A stretch of 64,000 nucleotides of DNA from Pseudomonadota bacterium (GTDB lineage Archaea; Thermoplasmatota; SW-10-69-26; JACQPN01; JAJPHT01): assembly GCA_021325135.1 (NCBI GenBank), contig JAJPHT010000029.1:62001-126000 (forward strand), given 5' to 3'. This document shows, one piece after another, positions 10,380 to 17,671 of this stretch. Below the pieces are notes generated by a model. That model was not told the origin of the DNA, did no database searches, and saw only the letters and a program-made list of their open reading frames with translations. The stretch's first letter is position 1. Every line of letters begins with the position of its first letter. The translations under genes and the position numbers were made by a program.

Positions 10380-10729
10380 CGGGCGCAGAGCGGACACCGC
10401 ACGGCGTGGAGCTCCTGCTCGATCTCCTCGGCGCTCTTGCCGTCGGGGTGGTGGAAGAGGATCTCGCGCCCGCGCACGGCAAGCTGGACGCCGCCTGTGA
10501 CGGCCAGGTCGGCCAGCTCCGCGGAGTCGCGCACCTCGGTGATCCACGCCAGGACCACGTCGGCCTCCTCCAGGGAGACCTCCCCCTCGGGGTCCAGCCG
10601 CGCGAGGTTGAGCAGGACGTCGGAGAGCTGGCCCGCGTCGAGGCGGCCCGCGTAGGGTCCGCGCAGCCTCGCCACGGCCTCGGCCACGGGGACCCGACCC
10701 CTTTGAGGCTCCGCTTCGCCGGCTCGCAT
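10367..10729 (-). CDS. Small CxxC-ending hypothetical protein
   Basis: This is a 120-residue soluble acidic protein of unknown family. The body has alternating helical segments rich in Leu, Ala, Glu and Asp. It ends with CPLCARYRL, so a single C-x2-C pair sits six residues from the C terminus and may bind metal with another chain. The start ATG at 10729 lies 25-26 nt after a perfect TTTATA box on the same strand, the geometry of a leaderless archaeal transcript. The 3' end overlaps the kelch gene by 13 bp in convergent orientation. Confidence 0.75.
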   Translation of the reverse strand: MRAGEAEPQRGRVPVAEAVARLRGPYAGRLDAGQLSDVLLNLARLDPEGEVSLEEADVVLAWITEVRDSAELADLAVTGGVQLAVRGREILFHHPDGKSAEEIEQELHAVRCPLCARYRL

Positions 10730-10751
10730 CGCGCCTTGACGCCGCCGGGCC

Positions 10752-10757
10752 TATAAA
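10752..10757 (-). promoter_or_regulatory. TATA box, leaderless promoter
   Basis: TTTATA on the minus strand, centred 25-26 nt before the ATG at 10729. This is the expected spacing from a TATA box to a transcription start that coincides with the start codon. Confidence 0.75.
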
Positions 10758-10885
10758 TCGAGATTTGCCTGGGGCTGCCGGGAACGCCCCCCTTGAACGG
10801 GTCCAGACGCAGAGCCCGGATCGGCAATCGGCATCAAACAACCCTAAGTAGGGGCGATCCCGTCGAGCGGCTGGAGGATAACAAC

Positions 10886-11098
10886 ATGAGTCGAACCGCG
10901 ATTCTCCTCGCCCTTCTTGCCCTCGCCTCGTTGACCCCCCTCGCCACGGCGGAGATCACCCCCCAGTCCGACCTGCTGAACCCCACCTTTGTCCTGGGCA
11001 AGGGTCCCTGCAGCAGCGCCGACGACTGCTGCCCGCTGGACCCCACCTACTACGTGACCCACCCCTACGGCGTGACGAACAACTGCCAACAGGCCTGA
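10886..11098 (+). CDS. Small secreted Cys-containing peptide
   Basis: This is a 70-residue precursor with a signal peptide of about 23 residues ending ATA, and a mature part of about 47 residues. The mature part carries four cysteines (C-x6-CC, then one near the C terminus), Tyr-rich in the middle. The start ATG has a GGAGG site at 10873-10877. I do not recognise the family. It belongs to a recurring class in this window of short exported proteins with paired cysteines. It is followed 16 bp later by the membrane regulator at 11115, so the two may be co-transcribed. Confidence 0.7.
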   Translation: MSRTAILLALLALASLTPLATAEITPQSDLLNPTFVLGKGPCSSADDCCPLDPTYYVTHPYGVTNNCQQA

Positions 11099-11114
11099 TC
11101 CGGGAAGCCTCGAC

Positions 11115-12596
11115 ATGACGCCCGCGCCGGTCCGCCTCCTGGTCCCGCTCGCCCTGGCTGCCCTCCTCAGCCTCGGCGCCGCGTCGGCCAGCAGCGCGAT
11201 TGACGCGGGCGTCGCCTACGTCCAGGTCCAGGACTCGCGGGGGTCGGAGTGCGGCTCCCCCGTCCCGGACGTCTGCGCGGCCTCCACGCACGTCGACCCC
11301 GCCTCTCCGGGCGAGTCCACGGTGGACGCCTACCAGCGCATCGACTACGTCGGCGTCGCCACCAACCCCGACGGCGCCGGCATCCCCGTTTCCTCTCTTG
11401 GGCTCCCGGTCCCCGACGAGTCCTACACCGTCCACGGCAGCGACCTCTACGTCCGCGAGCCCTTCGTCCGCTTCGCGACGGAGCGCTGGCAGGACGTCTC
11501 CTCCCACCTCCCCGGCACGCCCGCCTACCTCCACATGGGGAGCGACGGCGTGGGCCTCCACTACGACGGCCCCAGCCCGTGGGACCCCAGCACCAGCGGG
11601 CCCCAGGCCGTGGGCTTCGACTATTCCCACGGCCAGGGCGTCGGCTACGAGCAGGTGGGCCCCGTGAACGCGCCCACCGGCACCAGCACCGACGAGGACG
11701 CCACCGGCTGGGAGACCGAGGTCTGCGACCCCGCCGACGCCACCTGCCACGGCGTCGCCCAGGGCTTCCGCGAGGCCTCGCCGAACGCCACCTGGGGCCT
11801 TGAGATCTACGACCTCCAGGCCGCCTCCAACCGCAGCGCGCTCACGGGCCCCGTCGCGCCCCATCTCGCCGCCGCCCCCGCCGCCCCGGCGGCGCCCGCG
11901 CCCGCCCCCCTTGTGGCGGCCGTTCCCCCCAGCCCCGGCGCCATCCCGCCGGCCGTCCACGCCCGCGCCGACGCCCCCGCGCCCTTCGCCGCCCGCGCGC
12001 CCCCCGCCCCGCGCGACGAGGGCGCGAAGGTCCTCGCCCGCGCCTCGGCCGGGGTGGCTCCCCCCTCGGCGCTGCGCGACCTCGCCGTCGCCGTGGCCGG
12101 CGGCGCCGTCCTGGCCGCGATCTTCAGCTCCCTCTACAACCGCTTCACCACCCGCGCCGAGGTCCTGGAGTCGGACGTCCGCGCGAAGCTCCTCCAGCTC
12201 ATCGGCGAGCGGCCGGGCATCTGCATCTCCGACGCCGTCCCCAGCCTGGGCATGACGCGCAACGCCGTGCTCCACCACGTCCGCATGCTGGCCCGCGCCC
12301 GCGTCATCGTCGTCGTCACCGAGGAGGGGCGCAAGCTGCTCTACCTCCCCGGCACGCAGCCGCAGCAGAGCCCCCTTCCCCCTGCCCTCCTGCGCCACCC
12401 CGTGCGCGGCGCCCTCCTCGCCGCCCTGCGCGAGTCCCCCGGCGGCATGACGCGCGACCAGGTGCACCAGCTGCTCTCCCACGTCCCGGAGCGCACCCGC
12501 AACTACACCATCGCCAGGCTCGCCGAGCGCAACATCATCCAGCAGCGCGCCGGGCCTGCAGGCGAGGCGATGCTGGTGCTCAACGAGGCCCCCTGA
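11115..12596 (+). CDS. Membrane-anchored double winged-helix regulator
   Basis: This is a 493-residue one-component sensor-regulator. Residues 1-25 are a signal peptide. About 26-240 form an extracytoplasmic domain of unknown fold with several cysteines. About 250-315 is a Pro/Ala-rich linker. About 322-341 is a single membrane segment. Two winged helix-turn-helix domains follow at about 352-418 (with a TRNAVLHHVRML recognition-helix region) and 425-490. The order predicts an outside sensor and inside DNA-binding domains. No ligand or target can be read from the sequence. Such anchored tandem winged-helix proteins are known from Thermoplasmatota and related archaea; the exact family is not identified. 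The upstream neighbour encodes a small secreted peptide. Confidence 0.85.
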   Translation: MTPAPVRLLVPLALAALLSLGAASASSAIDAGVAYVQVQDSRGSECGSPVPDVCAASTHVDPASPGESTVDAYQRIDYVGVATNPDGAGIPVSSLGLPVPDESYTVHGSDLYVREPFVRFATERWQDVSSHLPGTPAYLHMGSDGVGLHYDGPSPWDPSTSGPQAVGFDYSHGQGVGYEQVGPVNAPTGTSTDEDATGWETEVCDPADATCHGVAQGFREASPNATWGLEIYDLQAASNRSALTGPVAPHLAAAPAAPAAPAPAPLVAAVPPSPGAIPPAVHARADAPAPFAARAPPAPRDEGAKVLARASAGVAPPSALRDLAVAVAGGAVLAAIFSSLYNRFTTRAEVLESDVRAKLLQLIGERPGICISDAVPSLGMTRNAVLHHVRMLARARVIVVVTEEGRKLLYLPGTQPQQSPLPPALLRHPVRGALLAALRESPGGMTRDQVHQLLSHVPERTRNYTIARLAERNIIQQRAGPAGEAMLVLNEAP

Positions 12597-12642
12597 GGCC
12601 GCAGGGACAAGCGCCATACGCGGGGACCCCGCTGCCCGCGCC

Positions 12643-13428
12643 GTGGCCGGATACCTGCGCGGCTACCGCCTCTCGCCGCGCCTCGTGCTTCGCGTCTGGC
12701 AGCGCGAGCTGACCCTCTACCGCCGCATCTGGCCCTCCACCATCCTCAGCACGCTCTTCGACCCCATCCTCTACCTCCTCGCCATGGGGTTCGGCCTGGG
12801 CACCTACGTCGCCTCCATCCACGGCGTGCCCTACATCCAGTTCATCGGGCCGGGCCTCGTCGCCTCCAGCATCATGACCGCGGCCGCCTACGAAGCCGCG
12901 TGGAACTCCTACGTGCGCATCTTCGTGGAGCGCAGCTACGACGGCATGATGACGACGCCCGCGGAATTGGAGGACGTCGTCGCGGGCGAGGTCATGTGGG
13001 CCGCCACGCGCTCCCTCATCAGCAGCAGCGTCATGCTCGTGGTGCTCGCGATCTTCGGCCTGCTGCGCTCGCCCCTCTTCCTCCTCGTGCCCTTCGTCGC
13101 CGCGCTGGCGGGCGTCATGTTCACCGTGCTGGGGCTCTCCTACACGGTGCGCCTGCGCCACATGGACCAGCTCACGTTCATGTTCACGCTGGGCATCACG
13201 CCCATGTACCTCTTCAGCGGGATCTTCTTCCCCCTGGACAACATGCCCGCGTGGCTCCAGACCGCCGCGTGGGCCAGCCCGCTCTACCACGTCGTGGAGG
13301 TCGTGCGCGCGCTCATCCTGGGAACGCCGTCGTGGCTCTCCCTCGTGCACGTGGCGTGGATAGCAGGGCTCATCGCCCTCTTCTGGGGCATGCCCAGCAA
13401 GGTGCTGCGCAAGAGGCTCACGAGCTGA
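12643..13428 (+). CDS. ABC-2 type transporter permease
   Basis: This 261-residue polytopic membrane protein has six predicted membrane segments. It carries the family's C-terminal signature in which a segment ending FSGIFFPLDNMP is followed by a loop with ASPLYHVVE and a last helix, as in NodJ/DrrB-type exporters. It would form the membrane half of an ABC exporter. No ATPase gene is adjacent; the ATPase at 58046 has its own permease. The start is GTG 12643, the first start codon consistent with the family's N-terminal amphipathic segment. It follows the regulator gene by 46 bp on the same strand. Confidence 0.85.
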   Translation: MAGYLRGYRLSPRLVLRVWQRELTLYRRIWPSTILSTLFDPILYLLAMGFGLGTYVASIHGVPYIQFIGPGLVASSIMTAAAYEAAWNSYVRIFVERSYDGMMTTPAELEDVVAGEVMWAATRSLISSSVMLVVLAIFGLLRSPLFLLVPFVAALAGVMFTVLGLSYTVRLRHMDQLTFMFTLGITPMYLFSGIFFPLDNMPAWLQTAAWASPLYHVVEVVRALILGTPSWLSLVHVAWIAGLIALFWGMPSKVLRKRLTS

Positions 13429-13504
13429 GCCGCGCGACGTGGATCGGTCCTTGCCACGACGTGGGATGTGTTCTGGAGGGAGGGCGCTTCCTGGAGCGAT
13501 CGTC

Positions 13505-14170
13505 ATGCGCATCCGGATCTTCACCCTCCTGGCCCTCCTCTCGGCGTCCCTGGTTCCTGCGCCCGCCGCGGCCACCGCCGGGTCGTGCACGTTCGAGGAC
13601 ACCTCGTTCGCCAACACGTCGTACACGTCGGGACCCGGCGTGCTCAGCTCGTCGGGGAGTTCCGGCGGGGCGATCTCAGGCTCCGCGCACGTCCGGTCCA
13701 GCGACGCCTCCACGGACTGGGGCAAGGCCACGGGGCGCGTGAACGGCGCGCGTCACCACCTGGACGCCGGGTTTTGGGACGTCGTCTTCTCCTACGGCGC
13801 GGCCAGCGGCTCGCTTTCCTATTCCGACGCCGCCGTGGAGGGCGTCGTGCGCACCGGCGTCCAGGTGGAGTTCTTCAGCGAAAGCGCGATCACCGAGTCG
13901 GTCAGCGCGTCGGGCGACCTCATCACGGCCCCCGAGCAGGGCAGCGCCTCCGAGCCCGCCGGCGCGATCATCGTCCACGTCGACGTCGCAGACCCTGGCG
14001 TGGACGTCGACGGCCTGTTCTTCGGCGACGCGCACGTCCGGCACGACAGCAACGCCGACATCCAGGCGACCATCAGCTGGAGCGGCACGTCCATCTGCTG
14101 GCAGAAGACGGCGAACGCAAGCGCCAGCCAGACACTTCTGACCGCCCGCCGGCTCCTTGGCAGGACTTGA
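13505..14170 (+). CDS. Secreted protein, unknown family
   Basis: This is a 221-residue exported protein. ATG 13505 begins a good signal peptide (MRIRIFTLL, cleavage near AAATA at about 22). The mature part is rich in Ser, Gly and acidic residues in a beta-strand-like pattern. It has two cysteines, one just after the cleavage site and one near the C terminus, suggesting a single disulfide joining the ends of a beta-sandwich. No known domain is recognised. It stops 5 bp from the convergent gene at 14176. Confidence 0.7.
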   Translation: MRIRIFTLLALLSASLVPAPAAATAGSCTFEDTSFANTSYTSGPGVLSSSGSSGGAISGSAHVRSSDASTDWGKATGRVNGARHHLDAGFWDVVFSYGAASGSLSYSDAAVEGVVRTGVQVEFFSESAITESVSASGDLITAPEQGSASEPAGAIIVHVDVADPGVDVDGLFFGDAHVRHDSNADIQATISWSGTSICWQKTANASASQTLLTARRLLGRT

Positions 14171-14175
14171 GGGCG

Positions 14176-14478
14176 TCACCCCTCGCGCGCCGCGCCGGTC
14201 CGGTCGGCCCAGCTGGCGTTGGAGAGAAGCTGCACGCCGGTGACGACGCCCCACACCCAGCCCACGATGATGATCGCCAGGAAGAACTGCGCGATGGCGC
14301 GGCCGATGAGCGGGCGCCCGCTGGTGATGCCGGCGATGAGCGTGCCCAGCCCGGGGATGATGATGTTCGCGATGAGGCACCCCACCGCGAGGGGCGTGCC
14401 CAGCACGGGCGCCTTGGGGTACGGGGGCGTGGGGGAGGCCGGCGTCGGGGCCGGGGACATGGGCATGGCGGAAGCCAT
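14176..14478 (-). CDS. Small TM2-like membrane protein
   Basis: This 100-residue protein has a Pro/Ala-rich cytoplasmic N terminus of about 28 residues and two hydrophobic segments (about 32-52 and 62-85). The first contains IPGLGTLIAG, resembling the P-G-x-G core of TM2-type small membrane proteins. The second ends before a short charged tail. The role is unknown; TM2-like proteins are often found as accessory membrane proteins. ATG 14478 gives the shortest sensible N terminus. It is convergent with the secreted protein at 13505. Confidence 0.7.
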   Translation of the reverse strand: MASAMPMSPAPTPASPTPPYPKAPVLGTPLAVGCLIANIIIPGLGTLIAGITSGRPLIGRAIAQFFLAIIIVGWVWGVVTGVQLLSNASWADRTGAAREG

Positions 14479-14620
14479 GCGAGCGAAAAGGGGCTCCTGA
14501 AGTATGAAGGCCCGCCCAGTCGCGCGCGACCATCGCGGACACCGCGTTTCGGCCGAAGCCTCTCCTCGCGGCGCGAGCGCCGCTCGTCGGGATCGGCCTC
14601 ACGCGGCCATCACGATGGTC

Positions 14621-15811
14621 TCACTCACGTTCGACCATCGCGCTGACCGCGTTCCCGCCGCCCAGGCAGAGCGTGGCGACGCCGCGGTGCTTGCCGGTGC
14701 GCTTCAGGTTGTGGAGGAGCGTGGTCAGCACGCGAGCGCCGGATGCGCCCAGCGGGTGGCCCAGCGCGACCGCGCCGCCGCTGACGTTGAACCGCTCGGC
14801 GGGGACGTGGAGCGCGCTCATGACGGCGCAGGAGGCCGTGGCGAAGGCCTCGTTGTGCTCGACGAGGTCCACCTGCTCCATCTTGACGCCGGTCTTCTGG
14901 AGGAGCTTCTCGACGCTGGGGATGGGCGCGGCCATGACGCGCATGGGGGCGACGCCCGCGGTGGTGAAGCCCACGAGGCGCGCCTGCACCTCCAGGCCGT
15001 GCTCGCGCGCCGCCTTGCGGCTGGCGACCACCAGGGCCGAGGCGCCGTCGCTCATCTGGCTCGCGTTGCCGGCGGTGACCATGCCGTCCTTCCGGAAGGC
15101 GCCCTTGAGCCGCGCGAGCCCCTCGGGCGTGGTGTCGGCGCGGATGCCCTCGTCCTGCGTGACCAGCGAGGTCTGCCCCTTGCCGGCGGCGACGGGGACG
15201 GGCACGATCTCGTCCTTGAACCAGCCCGACGCGGTGGCGTGCGCGGCCTTGCGGTGGCTCTGCGCGGCGAACTCGTCGGCCTGCTGGCGCGTGACGTGGA
15301 ACTCCTCGGCGACGACCTCGCCCGTCTCGCCCATGGCGACCTCACTGTACGCGTCCATGAGGCCGTCGTGGTAGAGCGCGTCGACGAACGTCGCGTCGCC
15401 GTACTTGTAGCCGAAGCGCGCGCGGGGCACCAGGTAGGGGGCGCCGCTCATGCTCTCCATGCCGCCCGCGAGCACGATGCTGGATTCGCCGGCGCGGATG
15501 GCGTTGGCCGCCAGGGAGACGGCCTTCAGCGACGAGCCGCAGACCTTGTTGACGGTGAGCGCCGCGACGGAGTCGGGGAGGCCCGCCTTGAGGGCGGCCT
15601 GGCGCGCGGGGTTCTGGCCGGCCCCCGCCTGCACGACCTGGCCCATGACGACCTCCTCCACGAGGCGCGCGTCGAGCCCCGAGCGCGCAAGGGACTCCTT
15701 CAGCGCGAGGGCGCCCAGCGCGACCGCGGAGAGGTCCTTGAACGCGCCGCCGAACTTCCCGATGGGCGTGCGGACGCTGGAGGCGAGGACGACGTCCTCA
15801 GACGAGGCCAT
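14621..15811 (-). CDS. Acetyl-CoA C-acyltransferase (thiolase)
   Basis: This 396-residue thiolase condenses or cleaves acyl-CoA (acetyl-CoA to acetoacetyl-CoA or the reverse). All catalytic positions are visible: Cys91 in NKVCGSS, His352 in ALGHPLGASG and Cys382 in CLGGGNA. HNEAFA at 319-324 and the GGMESMS signature at 116-122 are also present. Length and motifs match the degradative/biosynthetic acetyl-CoA acetyltransferase group rather than the archaeal SCP2-thiolase used with HMG-CoA synthase. ATG 15811 starts the conserved N-terminal strand. A T-rich stretch near 15836-15841 sits at about -27, so the transcript may be leaderless. Enoyl-CoA hydratase (38.8 kb) and acyl-CoA synthetase (43.3 kb) are related functions elsewhere in the window. 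Confidence 0.93.
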   Translation of the reverse strand: MASSEDVVLASSVRTPIGKFGGAFKDLSAVALGALALKESLARSGLDARLVEEVVMGQVVQAGAGQNPARQAALKAGLPDSVAALTVNKVCGSSLKAVSLAANAIRAGESSIVLAGGMESMSGAPYLVPRARFGYKYGDATFVDALYHDGLMDAYSEVAMGETGEVVAEEFHVTRQQADEFAAQSHRKAAHATASGWFKDEIVPVPVAAGKGQTSLVTQDEGIRADTTPEGLARLKGAFRKDGMVTAGNASQMSDGASALVVASRKAAREHGLEVQARLVGFTTAGVAPMRVMAAPIPSVEKLLQKTGVKMEQVDLVEHNEAFATASCAVMSALHVPAERFNVSGGAVALGHPLGASGARVLTTLLHNLKRTGKHRGVATLCLGGGNAVSAMVERE

Positions 15812-15889
15812 GATGGCGGATGGCAGGGTCCCCCCGAAAAAGGTTCCCCCCACCGCAAGCGTGAAGGCCCACGCCTCGCGTCCAGCGGC

Positions 15890-16630
15890 GTGCCCCCGCG
15901 AGGCTTCGTCTCCTTCTTCGGCTGGTTCAAGACGACGCCCGGCTGGGCGTGGCTCATCGCCGCCATCAACCTCGTGGGCATCGCCTACGGCTTCTACTAT
16001 TACCGCGTCCAGTTCGCGGGCACGCCCCTCTGGCTCTGGCCCTTCGTGCCCGACAGCCCGCTTGCGGTCCTCTGGGCCGAGCTGGCGCTCCTGGCGTACT
16101 GGCTGAAGCGCCGCCCCGGCTGGCTCGACGCGCTGGCCTTCGTGGGCAACGTGCAGGTGGGCCTCTGGACGTGCTACGTGCTCCTCGCCTACGCGCCCTA
16201 CATGGGCACGTTCGACACCGAGACGTGGCCCGGCGGCTTCCAGGGACCCTCCCTCAACGCGGTCCTCCTCGTGGGCCACTTCGGCATGGCGGTGCTGGGG
16301 CTGATCTTCCTGGCGGGCCTGCGCGCCGAGGCGCTGCGCAGCCGCGCCCGCGTCGCGTGGGCCCTGGGGATCGCGGCGGCGTACTACCTGGTGAACGACG
16401 CGCTGGACTACTTCGGCCCGGACTACGGCCTCACCAACGTCGGAAGCGGCTGCGGCCTGCGCCCCTACACCGTGCCCTGCCTTCCGGGCGCCCCCGAGAC
16501 GGCCCTCACGCTGGTGACCTTCGGGTTGACGCTTGCCGGACTCGTCGCGCTCTGGCTGGTCGTCTGGCCGCGGGGAGCGCGCGCCGCCGACCGCGCCGCG
16601 GAGCCCGTCGCCTCGACGCGGCAGCCTTAG
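15890..16630 (+). CDS. DUF1405 family membrane protein
   Basis: This 246-residue polytopic protein has about six or seven membrane segments. The N-terminal half shows the DUF1405 pattern: a helix ending YGFYYYRVQF, then a W-P-F-V-P-D-S-P loop followed by a helix. DUF1405 occurs mainly in archaea and Bacillus; its biochemical role is unknown. The start GTG 15890 places the first membrane helix about 14 residues in. It is transcribed divergently from thiolase, with only 78 bp between start codons. Confidence 0.85.
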   Translation: MPPRGFVSFFGWFKTTPGWAWLIAAINLVGIAYGFYYYRVQFAGTPLWLWPFVPDSPLAVLWAELALLAYWLKRRPGWLDALAFVGNVQVGLWTCYVLLAYAPYMGTFDTETWPGGFQGPSLNAVLLVGHFGMAVLGLIFLAGLRAEALRSRARVAWALGIAAAYYLVNDALDYFGPDYGLTNVGSGCGLRPYTVPCLPGAPETALTLVTFGLTLAGLVALWLVVWPRGARAADRAAEPVASTRQP

Positions 16631-16945
16631 AATCGGGATTCAGCGTTGGACGAACAAGGGTATCTCGCCACGGGGAGTCCTTCCCTTGCCGAGACGGCGC
16701 GACGGTCGACCTCGCCTCAGAAGCCTCCTCGCTCCAAATCGTGGGGCCGACTGACGCTCGCCTCGACAGGCCTCCTGCGCCTGAAGCCAGTTCCGGGACC
16801 CGACAAGCGGGTCGTGGGAACCCGCCATCCGCAAGCCCCGCGATGCCTCCTGGGGGATTATGGGAGGCATCGCGGTGGGTGGCGTCCTTTTTGTGACCTT
16901 GGTGACAAGCGCGCGCTTTCACGCCGCGGGGCGGCTCTTTCGCCC
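16631..16945. other. Intergenic region with two strong hairpins
   Basis: This 315-bp stretch has no convincing gene. It contains a nested hairpin at about 16789-16820 (inner GACCCG/CGGGTC, outer GTTCC/GGAAC). It also contains a perfect 12-bp stem at 16839-16850 / 16863-16874, with a 12-nt loop and a nearly matching outer extension (CGCCATCC / GGGTGGCG). A T5 run at 16888-16892 follows. It could hold a structured RNA ending in a terminator, or only the terminator of the DUF1405 transcript. Confidence 0.5.
16839..16892 (+). terminator. Stem-loop followed by T-run
   Basis: A perfect 12-bp inverted repeat, CGCGATGCCTCC / GGAGGCATCGCG, with loop 16851-16862. Thirteen bases later TTTTT ends the structure. 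On the plus strand this looks like a terminator lying 54 bp before the next start codon. Confidence 0.5.
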
Positions 16946-17665
16946 ATGGCCGGGAGACGCGCGCGGATGCCCTGGTCGCGCGAGCCCGCGGAGCCCGAGC
17001 AGGTCGCGCCGCCCGCGCCGCCCCTTCCCCGCCCCCCGGCGGCTCCCCACCACTGGCTCACCGTCCTCGTCGCGCGCCCTGGCCCCGAGGGTCCCCTGCC
17101 CGTGGCGGACGCGCGCGTCGTCATCCGCCCCTTCCCCCTGGGCGCGCCGAAGCCCGGAGAGCCCATGGCGCGCGCCGCCACCGGCCCCGAAGGCACCGTG
17201 GCGCTGCTCCTCCCCGCGGGTCGCTACGCCGTGAGCGCGCGCCATGCGGGCGAAGGCCGCGCCGTCACCGTCACGCTGGAGCACGCGGGCCGCGCGCTCC
17301 TGGTCCTGGAGGCCTTGGGCAAGCGCGTCGTCCTCACCGTGGAGGTCAGCGGCCCCGACGGAGGTGCCTTGCCCGGCGCGCCCGTGGAGGTGCGCAGCGC
17401 GCCGGCCGGCACGCTCGCCGCGCGCGGCGCGACCGACGAGCGCGGCGTCGCCACGCTGCACCTCCCCCCGGGCGCCTACGAGGTGCGCGTCGGCGCGGCC
17501 CGGGCGCGCACGTTCGTGGAGACGGATACGCTGCTGCGCCTCGCGGCCGAGGCCGCGCCCGCGCCGCAGCCGGTGGCCAGCCGCTACGCGCAGAAGGCGC
17601 GCGCCGCCACCAGCTACGTCGCCCCCTTCAGCGCCGAGCACGTGCGCGACGACGTGTGGAACTGA
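16946..17665 (+). CDS. Protein with two carboxypeptidase-regulatory-like domains
   Basis: This 239-residue protein has no signal peptide. After a Pro/Glu-rich N terminus there are two transthyretin/CarboxypepD_reg-like beta-sandwich units, at about 37-118 and 124-195. Each has a variable strand region closing with LLLPAGRYAVS or LHLPPGAYEVRV, the typical L-P-x-G-x-Y motif. The C terminus is Ala-rich and ends DDVWN. These domains usually act as structural or binding modules. ATG 16946 is the most upstream start after the terminator; ATG 16967 is possible. It is convergent with the gene at 17672, with 6 bp between stops. Confidence 0.7.
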   Translation: MAGRRARMPWSREPAEPEQVAPPAPPLPRPPAAPHHWLTVLVARPGPEGPLPVADARVVIRPFPLGAPKPGEPMARAATGPEGTVALLLPAGRYAVSARHAGEGRAVTVTLEHAGRALLVLEALGKRVVLTVEVSGPDGGALPGAPVEVRSAPAGTLAARGATDERGVATLHLPPGAYEVRVGAARARTFVETDTLLRLAAEAAPAPQPVASRYAQKARAATSYVAPFSAEHVRDDVWN

Positions 17666-17671
17666 GGAATG

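Noticed and set aside
8169-10841. Very long antisense open frame (about 890 codons) opposite the kelch gene
   Set aside because: It lies opposite a clear kelch gene with the signal peptide and repeats; the antisense product is Arg/Gly-rich without domains, as expected from a GC-rich shadow frame. Many similar shadows were left out.
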